From assembly GCA_016871135.1 (NCBI GenBank), contig VFZQ01000055.1, positions 1-13,367 on the forward strand: a DNA stretch of 13,367 nt, written 5' to 3'. This DNA is from Acidobacteriota bacterium (GTDB taxonomy: Bacteria; Acidobacteriota; Terriglobia; Bryobacterales; Bryobacteraceae). Shown here piece by piece: positions 8,052 to 13,367 of this stretch (its first letter is position 1; each line of letters opens with the position of its first letter). The notes beneath the pieces are model-generated. The model was given only the letters and a program-made list of their open reading frames with translations. It searched no databases and had not been told where the DNA came from. The position numbers were made by a program, and so were the translations under genes.

Positions 8052-8797
8052 GCGCGCTCGAGGTTGGCAAGGGCACGACACCGGCTGGCGTGGCCACCGA
8101 AGAGCAGGCATCCCAGTATGTGCGCGGGATGTTTGCGAAGGCGGCGCCGCGCTACGATCTGCTGAATCACGTACTAAGCTTTCAGATCGATAAATACTGG
8201 CGCGCGCGCACGGTGCGGCGTGTGGCTGATACATTGGCGCGGCCGGATGCGGTGGTCCTTGATCTCGCCTGCGGAACGGGCGATCTGACGCTGGCGCTTG
8301 CGCGCGGCGCGCGGGCGAAAGTCATCGGCAGCGATTTCTGCCACCCGATGCTGACAGTGGCAAAAGAGAAGCGGGTTGCGCGTTTGTTCGAGTCCGATGC
8401 AATGCGATTGCCGGTGGCCGATGCGTCGGTCGATTTGATTACTTGCGCGTTTGGCTTCCGCAATTTTACGAACTACCGGCGCGGCATGGATGAGTTCTTG
8501 CGCGTGTTGAAACCCGGCGGGCGTGTGGCGATTCTCGAACTCTCTACGCCGCCGAACGCGGCGTTTCGCGCTCTATACGGTTTCTATTCAACACAGGTGT
8601 TGCCACGCATCGGCGCGGCTTTGAGCGGTGCCCCGGAGGCGTACACCTACTTGCCGGACAGCGTGCGCAAGTTTCCTGGGGCGCCGGCGCTGGCCGAAGA
8701 GTTCCGCGCCGCCGGTTTTGCGGGTGTTTCGTTTGAGTGGATGACGATGGGGATTGTGGCTCTCCATGTGGCGGCTAAGCCGGCCCGAACAGCGTGA
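8048..8797 (+). CDS. menG: UbiE/MenG-type C-methyltransferase (demethylmenaquinone methyltransferase)
   Basis: A SAM-dependent methyltransferase of 249 residues that adds the ring methyl group in menaquinone (or ubiquinone) synthesis. Family signatures are FAKAAPRYDLLNHVLS with DKYWR (29-52); SAM motif I VLDLACGTGDL (70-80); GSDFCHPML (94-102); DAMRLPVADASVDLITCAFGFRNF (117-140); FLRVLKPGGRVAILELSTP; and YTYLPDSVRKFP (199-210). The class I fold is complete. The ATG overlaps the aroB stop by 4 nt with no separate strong ribosome site, so translation is likely coupled. The pairing is sensible because chorismate from the AroB pathway is the quinone-ring precursor. If the host is an acidobacterium, menaquinone is the expected product; ubiE cannot be excluded from sequence alone. 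Its last 23 bp overlap the convergent VOC gene. Confidence 0.93.
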   Translation: MSALEVGKGTTPAGVATEEQASQYVRGMFAKAAPRYDLLNHVLSFQIDKYWRARTVRRVADTLARPDAVVLDLACGTGDLTLALARGARAKVIGSDFCHPMLTVAKEKRVARLFESDAMRLPVADASVDLITCAFGFRNFTNYRRGMDEFLRVLKPGGRVAILELSTPPNAAFRALYGFYSTQVLPRIGAALSGAPEAYTYLPDSVRKFPGAPALAEEFRAAGFAGVSFEWMTMGIVALHVAAKPARTA

Positions 8798-9128
8798 GGA
8801 TGTGGCCATCTGGGTCCTTCAAATTTGCGGCCCACTGGCCGGGGCTGACTTCAGCCGGCGCCTTCAGGAACTTGACGCCTTTCGCGGCAAGCGCCGCGTG
8901 CGCGGTGCGGACGTTTTCGCACGGGAGGATCACTTCCACCGCGCCTGTCTTGTGCGGGATCGCCCGCGCAAGGCCTTCGTTGAGTGCGAGGGTAACGCCG
9001 CCCGCGTTGAAGAATGCGAAGCCTTCGAAGCGTGTCGTGAGTTCGAAACCGAGCACGTTGCGGTAGAACTCGACCGCGCCGTTGGCGTCGTCGACGCCGA
9101 GCATGATCATGGAAATTGTTTGTGCCAT
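8775..9128 (-). CDS. VOC (glyoxalase/bleomycin-resistance fold) protein, metal ligands apparently absent
   Basis: A 117-residue single-domain VOC protein with paired beta-alpha-beta-beta-beta modules: LGVDDANGAVEFYRNVLGFEL (10-30) opens the first, EVILPCENVRTAHAALAAKG (65-84) the second, and it closes with KDPDGHILTLFGP (104-116). In metal-dependent VOC enzymes, His, Glu or Gln occupy fixed strand positions. Here strand 1 (ISMIML) has no His and the last-strand position usually Glu is Thr (ILTLF). It may therefore bind a ligand without metal catalysis, like PhnB- or bleomycin-binding relatives. It lies 34 bp downstream of the AraC gene on the same strand and is probably co-transcribed, perhaps as its target. 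The 3' end overlaps menG by 23 bp. Substrate unknown. Confidence 0.88.
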   Translation of the reverse strand: MAQTISMIMLGVDDANGAVEFYRNVLGFELTTRFEGFAFFNAGGVTLALNEGLARAIPHKTGAVEVILPCENVRTAHAALAAKGVKFLKAPAEVSPGQWAANLKDPDGHILTLFGPA

Positions 9129-9162
9129 GCCTCGATGCTACGGCCATTTCACGTTTTGACGT

Positions 9163-10056
9163 TTACCCGATCTTGCGAAATTGCGTGGGAGTCATGCCGT
9201 AGTGCATGCGGAATAGGCGTGTGAACGACGGCGGATTCGAAAAGCCGGCGCCGTCGGCTGCGTCCGCGATGAGGGCGCCGTTGGCGATTCGTTCCTTTGC
9301 GATCTCAAGCCGCAGGCGAGTGAGGTAAGCATGCGGTGTGGTCTGATGGGCAGCCGAGAACGCGCGATGAAAGTGATACGGCGACAGGCCGGCCACCCGC
9401 GCGGACTCTGTCAGGGAGACGCTGCGGCCGGCGTAGCGCATGTGCTCCCGCGCCCGCTCGATGCGCCGGAACAACTCCTTGCGCGTCGACAGCCTGGTAG
9501 CGGGGATTCGCGCGATTCGCTCCTGAATCTCCCTGTATAGGTGAAGCATGTCGTGCGCGATTTCGAGGAAGTCCTCTTCAAACGAAGAAGGCTGCGACTC
9601 GGCGCTGCACCGATCCGCCAACGATTGCACACGCCAGGTCAGAGGTCCGGAATGCCGGCGGGAGAGAAACTCGAGCGCCGGTGCATCGCGCTCCGGATCG
9701 TCGAGAGCCGCATCGACCGGTGTTGTCGCGTCAAGCGCGATACGCTCCACGAAGCCGGTCTCGAAGAACACGCAGCATGTGGTGACAGGCGTGAGCGAAT
9801 CGATCGCGATGGAGTAAACCTCGCCGGCGTTGCAGATCAGAAACTCGTCCGGCCTAAGCCCGAACACGCCGGCGTTGGTTCGCCAAAACGCTTCGCCTTG
9901 CATGACGGTCTTAATCGACAGCGGCCCGGCGAAGTTTTCTGCGTGGTGGATGCGCGCCGTCGCGTGCAGCACAAGACTCTGGATGTGAAATGCCGCGCCG
10001 ATGGGAAAGACAAACGGTGCGCGCTCACTCGGTCTCGGCAAGAGGGACTTCGACAT
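9163..10056 (-). CDS. AraC family transcriptional regulator
   Basis: 297 residues. The N-terminal half (about 20-180) is a cupin-like sensing region (LSIKTVMQGEAFWR, DEFLICNAGEV) with a Cys-Cys pair at 94-95. The C-terminal 100 residues form the double helix-turn-helix DNA-binding domain. HTH1 is around SLTESARVAGLSPYHFHRAFS (214-234), followed by PHAYLTRLRLEIAKERI. HTH2 covers IADAADGAGFSNPPSFTRLF (263-282), with the standard ending GMTPTQFRK. The inducer is unknown. The start overlaps the end of the histidine-kinase-like gene by 32 bp, so translation is probably coupled; GAAGG lies 3 nt before the ATG. The VOC gene follows after 34 bp. Confidence 0.93.
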   Translation of the reverse strand: MSKSLLPRPSERAPFVFPIGAAFHIQSLVLHATARIHHAENFAGPLSIKTVMQGEAFWRTNAGVFGLRPDEFLICNAGEVYSIAIDSLTPVTTCCVFFETGFVERIALDATTPVDAALDDPERDAPALEFLSRRHSGPLTWRVQSLADRCSAESQPSSFEEDFLEIAHDMLHLYREIQERIARIPATRLSTRKELFRRIERAREHMRYAGRSVSLTESARVAGLSPYHFHRAFSAAHQTTPHAYLTRLRLEIAKERIANGALIADAADGAGFSNPPSFTRLFRMHYGMTPTQFRKIG

Positions 10057-10687
10057 GAACCTTCAGCCAACCGCCGTCGTCTTTGCACGCTTCAAAACGG
10101 CCGCCATTATTAATTGCGATGTTGCGGCAGGACAACAACGTCTTGGACGCAAGCGGCTGATAGAGATTCTCAATCGAAAGACCCGGTGTTTGCGCGAGAA
10201 ACTCAATCTGTAGCATGTCGCCGGATTCGCGAAACGAAACCGCGGCCGTCCGGCGAACCGGGCCCGCCTGTCGAATGAAATGCAGCACCGTGCGAATGAG
10301 ATGCCGGAACTGCTCGCGGTCAACGAAGATCATCGGCAACTCTGCCTCATCGCGTTGCACGTCGAGGCCCTCGCTGATCCACGCCTCTTCCAAAACATCG
10401 GCGAAGATCTCCTGGGCGTCGACCGCGCTCGCCATTGGCGCGGCAATCTGAAACGCGTGCAGAATGTCGTTGACGACCCAGTTCGCGTTGTCGACCATCT
10501 GCTGCAAGCGGTCCACTTGATGGCCCGCGGGCGTCGAATCGCTCGCGGTGAGTCGCAGGTAATAGGCGATCGATTCGAGCGCGCTTAGAGGCTGGCGCAG
10601 CTCATGCACCAGGTGTTGGATGACATCGGAGGCCGGGAGGTTGAGAGTGTCGGATTTGAATTCCGTGGGTTGGGCGATTGGCGACAT
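10025..10687 (-). CDS. Small degenerate histidine-kinase-like protein (HisKA H-box, reduced ATPase domain)
   Basis: A soluble protein of 220 residues from the ATG at 10687 (225 from a TTG at 10702; neither has a clear Shine-Dalgarno). A HisKA-type H-box, HLVHELRQPLSALESIAYYL, lies at 25-44 with phospho-acceptor candidate H28 in HELRQP, followed by a second dimerisation helix (HQVDRLQQMVDNANWVVNDIL). The C-terminal half has the outline of a HATPase_c domain, but the N-box Asn is missing (LIRTVLHFIRQAG instead of L-x-x-x-L-x-N-A). The G1/G2 glycine-rich ATP-lid motifs are also absent (LASKTLLSCRNIAINNGG). There is no sensor domain or membrane segment. It may accept phosphate or act as a dimeric scaffold without being an active kinase. 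No response regulator is in the window; the overlapping downstream AraC gene lacks a receiver domain. Confidence 0.8.
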   Translation of the reverse strand: MSPIAQPTEFKSDTLNLPASDVIQHLVHELRQPLSALESIAYYLRLTASDSTPAGHQVDRLQQMVDNANWVVNDILHAFQIAAPMASAVDAQEIFADVLEEAWISEGLDVQRDEAELPMIFVDREQFRHLIRTVLHFIRQAGPVRRTAAVSFRESGDMLQIEFLAQTPGLSIENLYQPLASKTLLSCRNIAINNGGRFEACKDDGGWLKVHVEVPLAETE

Positions 10688-10735
10688 AGACAGTAGGGAC
10701 AAGCGCGAGTGTAGCGCACATTGGCAGTGACATTC

Positions 10736-11977
10736 TCACCCGGAAATGTCGCGTAGCGAAATGATCGATAACGCCAGGGTCAAGCCGATCATCACGGCCA
10801 CCGAAGTCCAGGCAACGGCGTTGTAGGCGCGCGAATTCGTCCACTCGCGCATGAGGTATTTTCGATTGACGATGATCGTCATGTAGATCAGCACGAATGG
10901 CAGCAGCATGCCGTTAACGACTTGCGAAAGGAGGATCATGCGCACGAGCGGGAAACCCGGAATGAGAATCACGCCGCCGCCGATGACGATCAACAGCGTG
11001 AAAAGCCAATAAAACACCGGGGCCTCGCGCCATCGCTTGTTCACGCCCGACTCAAAGCCCAGACCCTCGCATACGGTGTAGGCGGTCGATAGCGGCAGAA
11101 TGCAAGCCGCGAATAGCGACGCGTTGAGCAGTCCTGCGCAAAACAAAAGATAGGCATATTGTCCGAAGGGCTTGAGGCCGAGCGCGGCGTCGGTCGAGTC
11201 CTTGATCTCGCGCGGCTGCACGCTCCAGATCGCGCCCGCGCAGGCGACGATGATGAAGAACGCGATGATTGTCATCACCACGCACCCAACGATGACCTCG
11301 ATGCGCGACTCAACGTATTCCTTCGCCGAGATCCCCTTCTCCACGATCGCGGCCTGCAAGTAAAACTGCATCCACGGCGCCACGCTGGTGCCGACCATGC
11401 CGATCAACAGCTTGATGTAATCGGTGTCGAAGAACAGCACGGGCTTGACGGAATAGATCGCCGCTTCCTTCCAATCCGGTTTCACGAGTACGCCGCTAAC
11501 GATGTAGCAGACATAGAGCGCGGTGGCGAAGAGAAAGATGCGCTCGACGCTGGCATAGGTGCCTTTGACGACGAGCAGCCACACGATCAACGCGCCGATC
11601 GGCACGGATATGTACCGCGAGATCCCAAACAGTTCGAGCGAACTGGCAATGCCCGCGAAGTTGGCCATGACGTTGGTCAGATTCGCGCCCAACAAAGCGA
11701 CCATGACGAAGAACGTCGTACGCAGCCCGAACTCTTCACGGATGAGATCGGAAAGCCCCTTGCCCGTAACCGCACCCATGCGCGAGCACATCTCTTGCGT
11801 AACGATGAGTAGCAATGTGATCGGCAGCAGTGTCCACAGCGGGAGATAGCCATACTTCGCGCCGGCTTGTGAGTAGGTGAAGATTCCGCCCGCGTCGTTG
11901 TCAACGACCGCCGTAATGAAGCCCGGCCCGATGACCGAGAAGAAGACGGCGATGTGATATCGAAGGCGCTTGAACAC
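10736..11977 (-). CDS. Atypical NRAMP family transporter, candidate magnesium type (NRMT-like)
   Basis: A 413-residue membrane protein with about 11 hydrophobic segments and the NRAMP opening GPGFITAVV at 17-25. Canonical NRAMP metal-site motifs are changed. DPGN in TM1 is replaced by DNDAGG (26-31). In TM6, where manganese/iron NRAMPs have A-x-x-MPH, this protein has GTSVAPWMQF (196-205), so Ala200 takes the place of the soft-metal-selecting Met and Trp202 that of His. Loss of this Met is known from NRAMP-related magnesium transporters. The gene 3 bp upstream encodes a MgtE-like magnesium-sensor module, which supports Mg2+ as substrate by inference. It starts at GTG, 7 nt after an AGGA within the preceding gene's last codons. 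Length and topology are normal; selectivity is not proven. Confidence 0.9.
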   Translation of the reverse strand: MFKRLRYHIAVFFSVIGPGFITAVVDNDAGGIFTYSQAGAKYGYLPLWTLLPITLLLIVTQEMCSRMGAVTGKGLSDLIREEFGLRTTFFVMVALLGANLTNVMANFAGIASSLELFGISRYISVPIGALIVWLLVVKGTYASVERIFLFATALYVCYIVSGVLVKPDWKEAAIYSVKPVLFFDTDYIKLLIGMVGTSVAPWMQFYLQAAIVEKGISAKEYVESRIEVIVGCVVMTIIAFFIIVACAGAIWSVQPREIKDSTDAALGLKPFGQYAYLLFCAGLLNASLFAACILPLSTAYTVCEGLGFESGVNKRWREAPVFYWLFTLLIVIGGGVILIPGFPLVRMILLSQVVNGMLLPFVLIYMTIIVNRKYLMREWTNSRAYNAVAWTSVAVMIGLTLALSIISLRDISG

Positions 11978-11980
11978 GTG

Positions 11981-13219
11981 CTAGTCCTGCCTCAGTACCG
12001 CGATGATATCGTCGGCGGTAATCACACCGAGGATGCGGTTTTCTGTATCGACCACGGGTAGCGCGAGGAGGTTGTATTTGTCGAAGAGTTCGGCGGCGCG
12101 CGCCTTCGTTTCCGCCGGCGGAATCGTGATGAGGCGTTCCGTCTGGATCTTTTCAAGGGGCGTCGCGGCATCGTGCAGGAAAAGCCTTGCGATAGGGACA
12201 GCGCCGGTGATCTGCTCCGCGCCATCGGTTAGAAAAATCGTATTGGTGGATTCGAGCGCGTCTTCGCTCAGTCGCGTCGCGGCAAACGCATCGGCGATCG
12301 TCGACGCCGCTGGAAGGGAAATGAAGTCGGTGGTCATCATGCCGCCGGCGGAGTCTTCATGATGTTCGAGCAACTCCTCGACGTCGTGCGCGTCTTCGTC
12401 CGACATCTCTTCCAGAATTGCGTCGGAGCGCTCCTCTTCCATCTCCGCCAGAATGTCGGCGGCCTCGTCGGGGTCCATCTCTTCGATGATCTCGGCGGCT
12501 TTCATCTCCGTCAGCGATTCCAGAATGCTCGCTTGAATGTCCGGATCGATCTCCGACAGCGCTTCCGCGGCGACTTCGGAATCGAGCGAGCCGATCAGCG
12601 CCTGGCGGTCCGATGGCCCAAGCTCTTCGACGATATCCGCCAGATCGGCCGGGTGCATGGTCTCGAGCGCTTGCGTCGAGATGTTCAAACGCAGCCGCCG
12701 CTGCGGGTCGGCCTCGACGATGTTGCAATACTCCCAACGAATCGAGTTGATGGGAATGTGGACCATCAAGCGGCGAACCAGCGGGCGCGGCACGACGCCC
12801 TGCACCAGACGGCGGAACATCGACCGCAGTCCGATATCCACCTCTTGCACGCGCAATTCGTCATGGCCGTTGGAGCGGTGCAGTTGAAAGGTGACATCGG
12901 TGACGCGGACGACTTTGCGGCCGTGAACGTCGATGATCTGCTGATCGAGCAGGTCGCGCTCGAGACGCAGCATGTAGTCGTCGCGATGATACGGCGTGAG
13001 CTGTTCGTCGCGCAGCCAGATGCCATCGAGCGAGATTCTGTCGATCTGATCGTGGCGAACCGACAGCCATGCCCAACCGCCGCCGATTAGATAGCGGTCG
13101 ACGCGGAAGCGGTCGACCAACGGCACCAGCGCCGCATCGCGCACACGTCCGAGTTTGCGGCCCTTAAGGTCATAGACCTTGAGCCCCATAAGCTCGGTGA
13201 AAAAGATGTGCTCCAGCAT
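11981..13219 (-). CDS. PRC-barrel / MgtE-N / CBS-pair protein lacking the MgtE channel
   Basis: 412 residues, no membrane segment. Two PRC-barrel-like beta domains come first (about 8-73, KVYDLKGRKLGRVRD; and about 90-165, QIIDVHGRKVVRVTDV). Next is an acidic helical MgtE intracellular N-domain (about 183-288) with repeated HPADLADIVEEL, DPDIQASILESL, MDPDEAADILAEM and MSDEDAHDVEELL units. It continues through SAGGMMTTDFI (290-300) into two CBS domains (about 294-348 and 352-410, ending ILGVITADDIIAVL). In MgtE these N and CBS modules bind Mg2+ and gate the channel; here the transmembrane part is absent. The stop is 3 bp from the NRAMP start, so the protein is probably a soluble regulatory subunit or sensor for that transporter. 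It appears to be first in a five-gene - strand unit. No strong Shine-Dalgarno precedes the ATG. Confidence 0.92.
   Translation of the reverse strand: MLEHIFFTELMGLKVYDLKGRKLGRVRDAALVPLVDRFRVDRYLIGGGWAWLSVRHDQIDRISLDGIWLRDEQLTPYHRDDYMLRLERDLLDQQIIDVHGRKVVRVTDVTFQLHRSNGHDELRVQEVDIGLRSMFRRLVQGVVPRPLVRRLMVHIPINSIRWEYCNIVEADPQRRLRLNISTQALETMHPADLADIVEELGPSDRQALIGSLDSEVAAEALSEIDPDIQASILESLTEMKAAEIIEEMDPDEAADILAEMEEERSDAILEEMSDEDAHDVEELLEHHEDSAGGMMTTDFISLPAASTIADAFAATRLSEDALESTNTIFLTDGAEQITGAVPIARLFLHDAATPLEKIQTERLITIPPAETKARAAELFDKYNLLALPVVDTENRILGVITADDIIAVLRQD
11985..11988 (-). promoter_or_regulatory. Shine-Dalgarno of the NRAMP gene, within the upstream gene's 3' end
   Basis: AGGA on the - strand lies 7 nt before the GTG start at 11977 and overlaps the last codons of the PRC/MgtE-N/CBS gene. 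It decides the GTG start and ties translation of the two genes together. Confidence 0.6.
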
Positions 13220-13255
13220 CGCGGGGGTTCCGGTGACATACTTGGCGCGGCGGCT

Positions 13256-13297
13256 ATTATCTACTATCGCGCAGGAGGGCGGTGCGAGGGAAGTATA
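13256..13297 (-). promoter_or_regulatory. AT-rich promoter candidate upstream of the PRC/MgtE-N/CBS gene
   Basis: The 148-bp region beyond the start at 13219 is GC-rich except for two -10-like boxes on the - strand: GATAAT (13256-13261) and TATACT (13292-13297). GATAAT would give a leader of about 30 nt. Neither has a good -35 box at 16-18 bp, so only the -10 similarity is claimed. No M-box-like magnesium riboswitch was recognised in the visible part. Confidence 0.3.
13273..13278 (+). promoter_or_regulatory. Perfect AGGAGG without a matching in-frame start
   Basis: AGGAGG is followed 3 nt later by GTG at 13282, but that frame stops after 11 codons (TGA at 13315). The HicB-like frame at 13314 is in a different phase. 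It may be chance, a leader peptide, or the remnant of an earlier start. Confidence 0.3.
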
Positions 13298-13313
13298 TTT
13301 TGGCTGGGCGGAG

Positions 13314-13367
13314 TTGATTTTCGAAGTTCGTAAGGCGGAAGAGGGCGGTTACTGCGCGCGGGCGATC
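13314..13367 (+). CDS. Possible HicB-like small protein, N-terminal fragment cut by window end
   Basis: From a TTG at 13314 the last 18 codons read LIFEVRKAEEGGYCARAI and stay open to the window edge. The pattern of a short beta strand, an acidic turn, EEGGY and then a second strand is typical of the start of HicB-family antitoxin-like proteins (partial RNase H-like fold), which often pair with HicA toxins. The frame is open further upstream, with another TTG at 13242, and no ATG or GTG is suitably placed, so the start is uncertain. Eighteen residues are too few for a firm call. It is divergent from the PRC/MgtE-N/CBS gene. Confidence 0.42.
   Translation, partial: MIFEVRKAEEGGYCARAI

Noticed and set aside
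11159..11812. 217-codon + strand frame opposite the NRAMP gene
   Set aside because: It is antisense to transmembrane segments, where hydrophobic codons reverse into charged Asp/Glu/Arg/His-rich sequence, giving a false acidic/basic protein.
13220..13367. Magnesium (M-box) riboswitch ahead of the PRC/MgtE-N/CBS gene
   Set aside because: No M-box core or paired stems could be recognised in the 148 bp available, and a full element would need more sequence than is visible.

Overview
The window is bacterial, GC-rich and densely coding. The gene set points to an Acidobacteriota-like genome, possibly a Solibacteres/Bryobacterales relative. The reasons are a large secreted DUF1800 protein followed by a Tat-exported DUF1501 protein, a UbiE/MenG methyltransferase, frequent GTG/TTG starts and about 60% GC. 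This placement is an inference from gene content. No rRNA, tRNA, CRISPR array, IS element or phage gene was seen.

Left block, + strand, 1-4923: the 3' part of a very large secreted protein. It carries an NPCBM carbohydrate-binding-like domain, six tandem fibronectin type III repeats and a C-terminal DUF1800 domain. A DUF1501 protein with a twin-arginine leader follows 13 nt later behind a strong Shine-Dalgarno, and the pair ends in a clear intrinsic terminator. This is the widespread but functionally unresolved DUF1800/DUF1501 pair in a multidomain, surface-type form.

Middle block, 4925-8797: on the - strand, nadB (L-aspartate oxidase, NAD synthesis) lies upstream of a small exported DUF4019 protein, with a hairpin and a possible promoter between them. 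On the + strand, aroB (3-dehydroquinate synthase) and a ubiE/menG methyltransferase overlap by ATGA and are probably translationally coupled. Both act in chorismate and quinone supply. nadB and aroB are divergent with start codons only about 6 nt apart, so their promoters must lie inside each other's coding sequence.

Right block, - strand, 13219 down to 8775: five closely packed genes, in transcription order. They are a soluble PRC-barrel/MgtE-N/CBS protein, an atypical NRAMP transporter, a small degenerate histidine-kinase-like protein, an AraC-family regulator and a VOC (glyoxalase-fold) protein. Spacings are 3 bp, about 33-48 bp, a 32-bp overlap and 34 bp, which suggests one transcription unit. 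The transporter has lost the canonical NRAMP DPGN and MPH metal-site motifs. Its partner is a MgtE regulatory module without the channel. Together they look like a split magnesium-transport system, the most interesting observation here.

Right edge, + strand: the first codons of what may be a HicB-like small protein, cut by the window end.
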